From Opitutia bacterium (GTDB lineage Bacteria > Verrucomicrobiota > Verrucomicrobiia > Opitutales > Coraliomargaritaceae), in NCBI GenBank assembly GCA_029252625.1, contig JAQXBA010000129.1:1-64000 (forward strand): a DNA stretch of 64,000 nucleotides, in the 5' to 3' direction. Each line of letters opens with the position of its first letter. Positions within the stretch are counted from its first letter, which is position 1. Shown here piece after piece: positions 59,721-64,000 of the stretch. Under the pieces are notes generated by a model that ran no database searches, was not told where the DNA came from, and saw only the letters and a program-made list of their open reading frames with translations. The position numbers were made by a program, and so were the translations under genes.

Positions 59721-61349
59721 TTACTTACCCAACTTTTCAGCGGTCTCTTGTTCGATGCGAGCGATATATTCAGAAACATTACAGGTGAGCATACGAGTGC
59801 TGCCGGGTGAAACTTCGAGCACCTTATTGACCACGCCGTCGAGGAAGGAACGGTCATGACTGACGAGGATCACGGTGCCTTCAAATAGGTTGATCGCTTC
59901 CTGCAACACTTCCTTGGATTTGATATCAAGGTGATTGGTCGGTTCGTCCAAAATCATGCAATTCGCAGGGTGCATGAGCATCTTGGCCAGGGCGACGCGA
60001 TTTTTCTCACCACCAGAGAGGACGGAGGTCTTTTTAAGTGCCTCGTCGCCGCTGAAGAGCAGTGCGCCGAGTGCGCCGCGCGGGTTGGCGTCGTCGTTGC
60101 CAATGGCGGCCGTTTCGACTTCTTCGAGCACGGTGTTGGCTGGGTTAAGCTCTTCGGCTTGTGATTGAGCGAAGTAGCCGAGCACTGTGTTGATGCCCTT
60201 ATCGACGGTGCCGCCTTGGTAAACCTCGATGCCAGCCATAATACGAGCGAGGGTGGACTTACCCGCACCGTTGACTCCGACAACTGCAATGCGATCGCCC
60301 TTGTCGATCCGGAGGTCGAGGCCGTCGAAAATAACATTGTCTCCATAGGCTTTATCCAGACCGGTAATGGTGATCACCTTGGCGCTGGCTGGTGGTGATT
60401 TCGGAAAACGGAAGAACATCTTCTTCTCATCGCGTGGAATGGTGATAAGCTCCATCTTATTGAGCGATTTGATACGACTCTGTACCATGCTCGCTTTTTT
60501 GACGTTGGAGCGGAAGCGTGTGATCCAGTCTTTGACCTCTTTAATTTCCTTTTGCTGGTTGGCGTAAGCTTTACGCAGCACTTCAAGGCGCTTGTCAGTT
60601 TCGGTCACGTAGTAGCTGTAGTTGCCCTTGAAGCTGTTGAGGTCACCGAGCTTGAGTTCGAGTGTGCGGTCAGTGACCTCGTCGAGGAAGGCACGGTCGT
60701 GAGAGATCACGATGAGTGCGCCTTGATAATGCTTGAGGTATTGCTCGACCCAATGCTGAGAGATAATGTCCAAATGATTTGTCGGTTCATCGAGAATGAT
60801 GAGACTCGGGTTTTGCAGCAGGAGTTTCGCCAGGGCGATTCGCATCTGCCAGCCACCCGAGAACTCGCCAGTATCACGGTCAAAGTCGGTCGCCTTAAAG
60901 CCCATGCCGATAAGAATACGCTCGACGCGGGACTTCATCTTGTGCGGTTCGTGGTCTTCGAGTTGCTGCTCCCATTCGCCCATCTGATCGATGAGGTCGT
61001 AGTAAGCATCTTCGGAGGTGTCCATCTCCACCATTTGTTCTTCGGCTTGATCAATCTTCTTTTGCAGTTCGAGTACATCGCCAAAGGCGCTTTCGGCTTC
61101 CTTAAAAAGAGTGTTTCCAGAGACGGAAATGCCGTCCTGAGGGAGGTAGCCAATACTGACGTAGTCAGGTTTGTCAATGGATCCAGATTCGGCCTCAAGT
61201 TCAGCCATCAACATGCGTAGCAGTGTAGTCTTACCGGAGCCGTTTGATCCGACTAGAGCGATGCGATCACGAGCGCCGATGACGGTGTTGATTTTGTTGA
61301 AAAGAACCTTCTTGCCGAAGTGGTGAGAGATTTGATTGATCGTGATCAT
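59721..61349 (-). CDS. ABC-F family ATPase
   Basis: A 542-residue soluble protein with two ABC domains and no membrane segments, the ABC-F build that acts on the ribosome or its E site. Walker A motifs are VGSNGSGKTTLLRML and VGVNGAGKSTLARIMAG. The signatures are FSGGWQMRIALAKLLL and LSGGEKNRVALAKMLM, each followed by LDEPTNHLDI. The linker between domains is charged and helical (LEVLRKAYANQQKEIKEVKD). Length and linker are YbiT/Uup-like; a resistance role is not indicated. TGAAAAG heptads (read on plus) precede its start. Confidence 0.94.
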   Translation of the reverse strand: MITINQISHHFGKKVLFNKINTVIGARDRIALVGSNGSGKTTLLRMLMAELEAESGSIDKPDYVSIGYLPQDGISVSGNTLFKEAESAFGDVLELQKKIDQAEEQMVEMDTSEDAYYDLIDQMGEWEQQLEDHEPHKMKSRVERILIGMGFKATDFDRDTGEFSGGWQMRIALAKLLLQNPSLIILDEPTNHLDIISQHWVEQYLKHYQGALIVISHDRAFLDEVTDRTLELKLGDLNSFKGNYSYYVTETDKRLEVLRKAYANQQKEIKEVKDWITRFRSNVKKASMVQSRIKSLNKMELITIPRDEKKMFFRFPKSPPASAKVITITGLDKAYGDNVIFDGLDLRIDKGDRIAVVGVNGAGKSTLARIMAGIEVYQGGTVDKGINTVLGYFAQSQAEELNPANTVLEEVETAAIGNDDANPRGALGALLFSGDEALKKTSVLSGGEKNRVALAKMLMHPANCMILDEPTNHLDIKSKEVLQEAINLFEGTVILVSHDRSFLDGVVNKVLEVSPGSTRMLTCNVSEYIARIEQETAEKLGK

Positions 61350-61352
61350 TTT

Positions 61353-61387
61353 TGAAAAGTGAAAAGTGAAAAGTAAAAAGTGAGAAG
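61353..61387. repeat. Five heptad repeats before the ABC-F gene
   Basis: Three TGAAAAG units, then TAAAAAG and TGAGAAG, ending four bases upstream of the ABC-F start codon. On the transcribed strand this is CTTTTCA repeated, a pyrimidine-rich leader without Shine-Dalgarno. Confidence 0.75.
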
Positions 61388-61666
61388 TTGGAAAAGTGGA
61401 TGGAGCGTAAGGAGCGCTTAGATTATCTGTGAAGTCTGCCGAGCCGGTCCCGCAGGGATGACTGCACTGGGTGCACTTTGGTCAAGGGAAGGAACATATT
61501 ACTAAAGGCGCAGGATGAAAGCAGGTCGACTCTGGATGGCAAAGAAAAAGGAGAGGCGTGGTGAGCCCTGTCTGGCGGGAGGTACGATTTCCTTGTCGTC
61601 TGTGTTTGTCATAAATATGCGGTTCACACGGAGATGAACCCTTCCATCGCAGTTGCTATTCACCGA
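61388..61666. other. Gene-free gap upstream of ABC-F gene
   Basis: No credible gene. It should hold the ABC-F promoter; I see no clear -35/-10 pair. Otherwise unremarkable. Confidence 0.45.
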
Positions 61667-61702
61667 CGAAAAAGCCCGAGGCGGTTAATGCGCTCGGGCT
61701 AA
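61667..61702 (-). terminator. Terminator after EF-hand gene
   Basis: Minus strand AGCCCGAGCG-CATTAACC-GCCTCGGGCT followed by TTTTC. Confidence 0.8.
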
Positions 61703-61731
61703 GTGAAGTCGGTTATTCGTTTAGAATGTCT

Positions 61732-62070
61732 TTATTCAGGGTTTTCTCTTTTACAGGCCTTGCCTCTTTTTACGCGCTTTTTATGTGCGGCTTTGAGCTC
61801 GTCTTTGTTCAGTTGGCCGTCGTCGTTGGAATCGATCTTGTCGAAGTGCTCGACAAGTCGTTTCGCACCAGCGTTTTCGACCTCTTCAAGCGAGAGCTGC
61901 TCGTCGCCGTTCGAGTCAGTGTTGGCGAAGCGCTCGCCGCGTTCTGCTTGGTTTGCTCGGCCTTGGCGTTGGCCATGCTGGTCGCCGTTGACGGATCTGC
62001 CTTCGGCTTGAGCGAGGGCAGGGAGGAGGCAAGCAGCAAGTGTGGTGAGGAGGAGTATTTTTAATTTCAT
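61732..62070 (-). CDS. Exported EF-hand calcium-binding protein
   Basis: A 112-residue exported protein with signal peptide MKLKILLLTTLAACLLPALAQA. Two EF-hand loops are visible: DSNGDEQLSLEE and DSNDDGQLNKDE, each with Asp at positions 1, 3 and 5 or equivalents and Glu at 12. The mature protein is very hydrophilic and ends in a Lys/Arg-rich tail (KKRVKRGKACKRE). It probably binds calcium outside the cytoplasm; the partner is unknown. Its own terminator follows. Confidence 0.88.
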   Translation of the reverse strand: MKLKILLLTTLAACLLPALAQAEGRSVNGDQHGQRQGRANQAERGERFANTDSNGDEQLSLEEVENAGAKRLVEHFDKIDSNDDGQLNKDELKAAHKKRVKRGKACKRENPE

Positions 62071-62165
62071 GATGTATTTTTATATGGTTTCGCAGCGCTT
62101 GATTGGCTGCTTACCTAAGACATCGTGAGGGGCGCTAAAAAGTTTCAGCGAGTGTTTCAAACAGT

Positions 62166-62259
62166 GTAGGGGCGAGCCTTGGCACGCCCGAGCATTGTGT
62201 GTCTGAGCTGTGAATTTTGCGGGGCATGATCTGGCGGGCGTGGCAAGCCTCGCCCCTAC
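62166..62259. repeat. Long imperfect inverted repeat after rph
   Basis: Arms of 25 bases (62166-62190 and 62235-62259) match at 23 positions once one is reverse-complemented; they contain GTAGGGGCGAG and CTCGCCCCTAC. The intervening segment is 44 bases. It begins three bases beyond the rph stop codon. The two-arm layout resembles paired REP/BIME-type elements or a miniature element; no target duplication or transposase is visible. Confidence 0.7.
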
Positions 62260-62262
62260 CGG

Positions 62263-63024
62263 TTATTCCGCTAGCCCCGCAGCAATCGCGGCGTTCTGCA
62301 GCTCGTTGATCTCGGTAATGCCTTTGGCGCCGAGATCAAGCAGAGCGTTTAGCTCGTCGCGGGTGAACGTGGCTTCTTCGCCGGAGCTTTGCACTTCGAC
62401 GAATTTACCGCTGCCGGTCATGACGAGATTGGCATCGACCGTGGCGTTTTTGTCTTCGGGATAGTTGAGGTCGAGGATCGGTGTGTCTTTATAGACCCCG
62501 ACTGATACCGCCGCGACGGATTCGGTGAAGGGGTTTTCTTTGAGCTCACCTTTGGCGATGAGCTTTTGAATCGCAATTTGTGCGGCGACGTAGGCTCCCG
62601 TAATCGAAGCGGTGCGGGTGCCGCCATCCGCTTGAAGCACGTCGCAATCGATCCAGATGGTCTTGCCTGTGAGCTTTTTGAGATCGAATACGGCGCGCAG
62701 TGAGCGGCCGATGAGACGTTGAATCTCGATGGTGCGCCCGTCAGCTTTACCTGCGCTGATGTCGCGTCGCTTGCGATCCAGTGTGCTGTAGGGAAGCATC
62801 GAATACTCGGCAGTCATCCAGCCACCTTCGACCTTTTGAGCGCGCATCCAGCCGGGCACGCGATTGTCGATTGATGCGGCGCAAATGACGCGTGTGTCGC
62901 CAAAGCTAACGAGCACTGAGCCGAGTGCGTGCGGCGCGATGCCGGTCTCGAACTTGACGGTGCGGAGCTCATCGATTGCGCGGTTATCAGGACGGGCGAA
63001 AGGTGTGTTGGTTTCGTTGGACAT
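62263..63024 (-). CDS. rph: Ribonuclease PH
   Basis: Phosphorolytic 3'-5' exoribonuclease that trims tRNA 3' ends. It has 253 residues. The RNase PH signature runs PDNRAIDELRTVKFETG, GSVLVSFGDTRVICAASI, AEYSMLPYSTLDRKRRD, RTIEIQRLIGRSLRAVFD and WIDCDVLQADGGTRTASITG, including the Arg pair and phosphate-binding residues. Full length. No obvious operon partner. All tRNAs seen here encode CCA, so trimming must stop at CCA. Confidence 0.97.
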   Translation of the reverse strand: MSNETNTPFARPDNRAIDELRTVKFETGIAPHALGSVLVSFGDTRVICAASIDNRVPGWMRAQKVEGGWMTAEYSMLPYSTLDRKRRDISAGKADGRTIEIQRLIGRSLRAVFDLKKLTGKTIWIDCDVLQADGGTRTASITGAYVAAQIAIQKLIAKGELKENPFTESVAAVSVGVYKDTPILDLNYPEDKNATVDANLVMTGSGKFVEVQSSGEEATFTRDELNALLDLGAKGITEINELQNAAIAAGLAE

Positions 63025-63190
63025 TTAAAATAGTGAGGAGTAAAGCCTGCGGCTAGTGACGTGCTGCGCACGGAATGAAAGAGTGAGGGTGACGCCTGCG
63101 GCTAGTGAAAGTGGGAGTATCTTAATCGTAATCTTACTCTTTATCCTAATCCTTCTGTCTAGCGCTGGGATTAAGATTAAGAGGTAGGCA
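63025..63190. repeat. Direct and degenerate repeats upstream of rph
   Basis: GCCTGCGGCTAGTGA occurs twice (63045-63059, 63094-63108). Beyond it, 63121-63181 contains degenerate hexamers of the CTTAAT/CCTAAT type, and its two ends (CTTAATC... and GATTAAGATTAAG) can pair. This region separates rph from the AI-2E-type gene. Confidence 0.55.
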
Positions 63191-64000
63191 CTAGGCCTCT
63201 GCTGGTTTGTTAGTCAGTGCGGGTAAGTAGCGTTCGCGGGCCAAGCGCCAGAAGATTAATAAAAATGCGGTGAGTGGAATCGCCAGCACCATGCCCATGA
63301 TGCCGCCGAGAGCGACACCCCAAAAGAAAATAGAAAAGATGATGAGCATTGGCCCCATTCCGGTTTTATCGCCCATGATGCGCGGGGTGAACACATAGTC
63401 GGTGAGGAGTTGACCGATGATGAAGACGACTGCGCAGAGGCCGATCAAACTGGTACCGCCATCGTCTTGGAAATAGGCGAGTGGTAGTACGGTAAGTATG
63501 CCGAGCATGGTGCCGAGGTAGGGAATGATGTTGAGCAGGCCAAGCACGAGACCCAAGACGATGCCGAACTTGAGGCCGACTAGGGCGAAGCCGACCGCTA
63601 GCACGATACCGAGGAGCAGGCCGATAATGATTTGCCCACGGAAAAATGCGACGACTATCTCGCTAAACTGACGGCATAGAAAGACGATGTCATGTTGACG
63701 TTCATCAGGCAAGAAACTCAGCTGCGTTTGCAGATCGTTCCATACATTGCGGTTACCATTCAGAATGAAAAATAGATAGATGGGGATAATCGCGTAGGCC
63801 GCAACTTTGGCAAACATGCTGCCGATAAAGCCACCGACTGAACCGCCAATCGTGCTGATTTTTTCTGGTAGAGCCTGAAGTCCGCTGCTGATAGTTTCAG
63901 AGTGTGTGGCGACGATATTCTGCACGTATGCTTGGGGTGTTTGGCCGAGCTTGGCATGTAGCCATTGCCAAGCAGTCGGCGTCTTCTCTTGTAAGAATTG
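63191..64000 (-). CDS. AI-2E family transporter, C-terminal part
   Basis: The last 269 codons of an integral membrane protein of the AI-2E/TqsA (PerM) family, open to the right edge with no stop; the true start lies outside the window. Predicted helices include [34 protein letters not shown] and [20 protein letters not shown]; the family signature [10 protein letters not shown] is present. [17 protein letters not shown] and the C-terminal [20 protein letters not shown] follow. Members move autoinducer-2, or act as sodium/proton antiporters; the substrate here is unknown. Confidence 0.9.
   Translation of the reverse strand, partial: QFLQEKTPTAWQWLHAKLGQTPQAYVQNIVATHSETISSGLQALPEKISTIGGSVGGFIGSMFAKVAAYAIIPIYLFFILNGNRNVWNDLQTQLSFLPDERQHDIVFLCRQFSEIVVAFFRGQIIIGLLLGIVLAVGFALVGLKFGIVLGLVLGLLNIIPYLGTMLGILTVLPLAYFQDDGGTSLIGLCAVVFIIGQLLTDYVFTPRIMGDKTGMGPMLIIFSIFFWGVALGGIMGMVLAIPLTAFLLIFWRLARERYLPALTNKPAEA

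Noticed and set aside
60552-61220. 222-codon plus-strand frame opposite the ABC-F gene
   Set aside because: Antisense shadow; the ABC-F motifs on the minus strand are complete.

Overview
The window looks like a chromosomal segment from a free-living Gram-negative bacterium of the Verrucomicrobiota, most likely class Opitutae (Coraliomargarita/Puniceicoccus-like). This is inference. It rests on a divergent FtsZ, a split division/cell-wall cluster with a MurC-MurB fusion, an Amuc_1102-like periplasmic protein, eukaryote-like UGDH and GSII enzymes, and few Shine-Dalgarno sequences. There is no prophage, insertion sequence, CRISPR array or rRNA. Nearly everything is housekeeping, and the less ordinary material lies in intergenic RNA and repeats.

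Layout. 1-7 kb: the 5' two thirds of purL (minus, running off the left edge), a Gfo/Idh/MocA oxidoreductase, UDP-glucose dehydrogenase and FabV. 7-13 kb: a small CPxCG zinc protein and an AddA/RecB-like helicase-nuclease (minus), type II glutamine synthetase with a consensus sigma-54 promoter, then a mini-kinase/PP2C pair. 13-18 kb: RND efflux permease and adaptor, tRNA-Phe. 18-29 kb: Ski2-like helicase, YchJ-type protein, purple acid phosphatase, GIY-YIG protein, tRNA-Arg, HPF, an SDR plus RluA-type operon, Amuc_1102-like protein, DUF445 and DUF481 proteins.

29-41 kb: the second half of a dcw cluster, murD-LysM-ftsW-murG-murC/B-ddl-ftsQ-ftsA-ftsZ, with mostly overlapping junctions. It couples lipid II synthesis to septal ring assembly. 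FtsZ lacks one of the two conserved aspartates of the T7 loop. 41-44.5 kb: SCO-family protein, a duplicated His/Met-rich membrane-anchored protein, a secreted trypsin-like protease and a DUF805 protein. 44.8-48.5 kb (minus): folA-thyA, a DciA-like protein, dinB and a DUF2288 protein. 48.8-64 kb: rpsA, tRNA-Cys, a SurA-like chaperone, mfd-rnc, PIN-PhoH ATPase, a MEKHLA protein, a secreted protein of unknown function, an ABC-F ATPase, an EF-hand protein, rph, and an AI-2E family permease running off the right edge.

The best candidates for something undescribed are: (1) two tandem structured RNAs between dciA and dinB (46.73-47.03 kb), which share conserved GGGGUA elements and a UAGGGGUA apical loop on stems that differ in sequence but keep pairing; (2) a three-arm alternative-hairpin arrangement between the divergent hpf and SDR genes that resembles a transcription attenuator; and (3) the divergent FtsZ within its rearranged cluster. 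Several dispersed palindromic repeats are also recorded.
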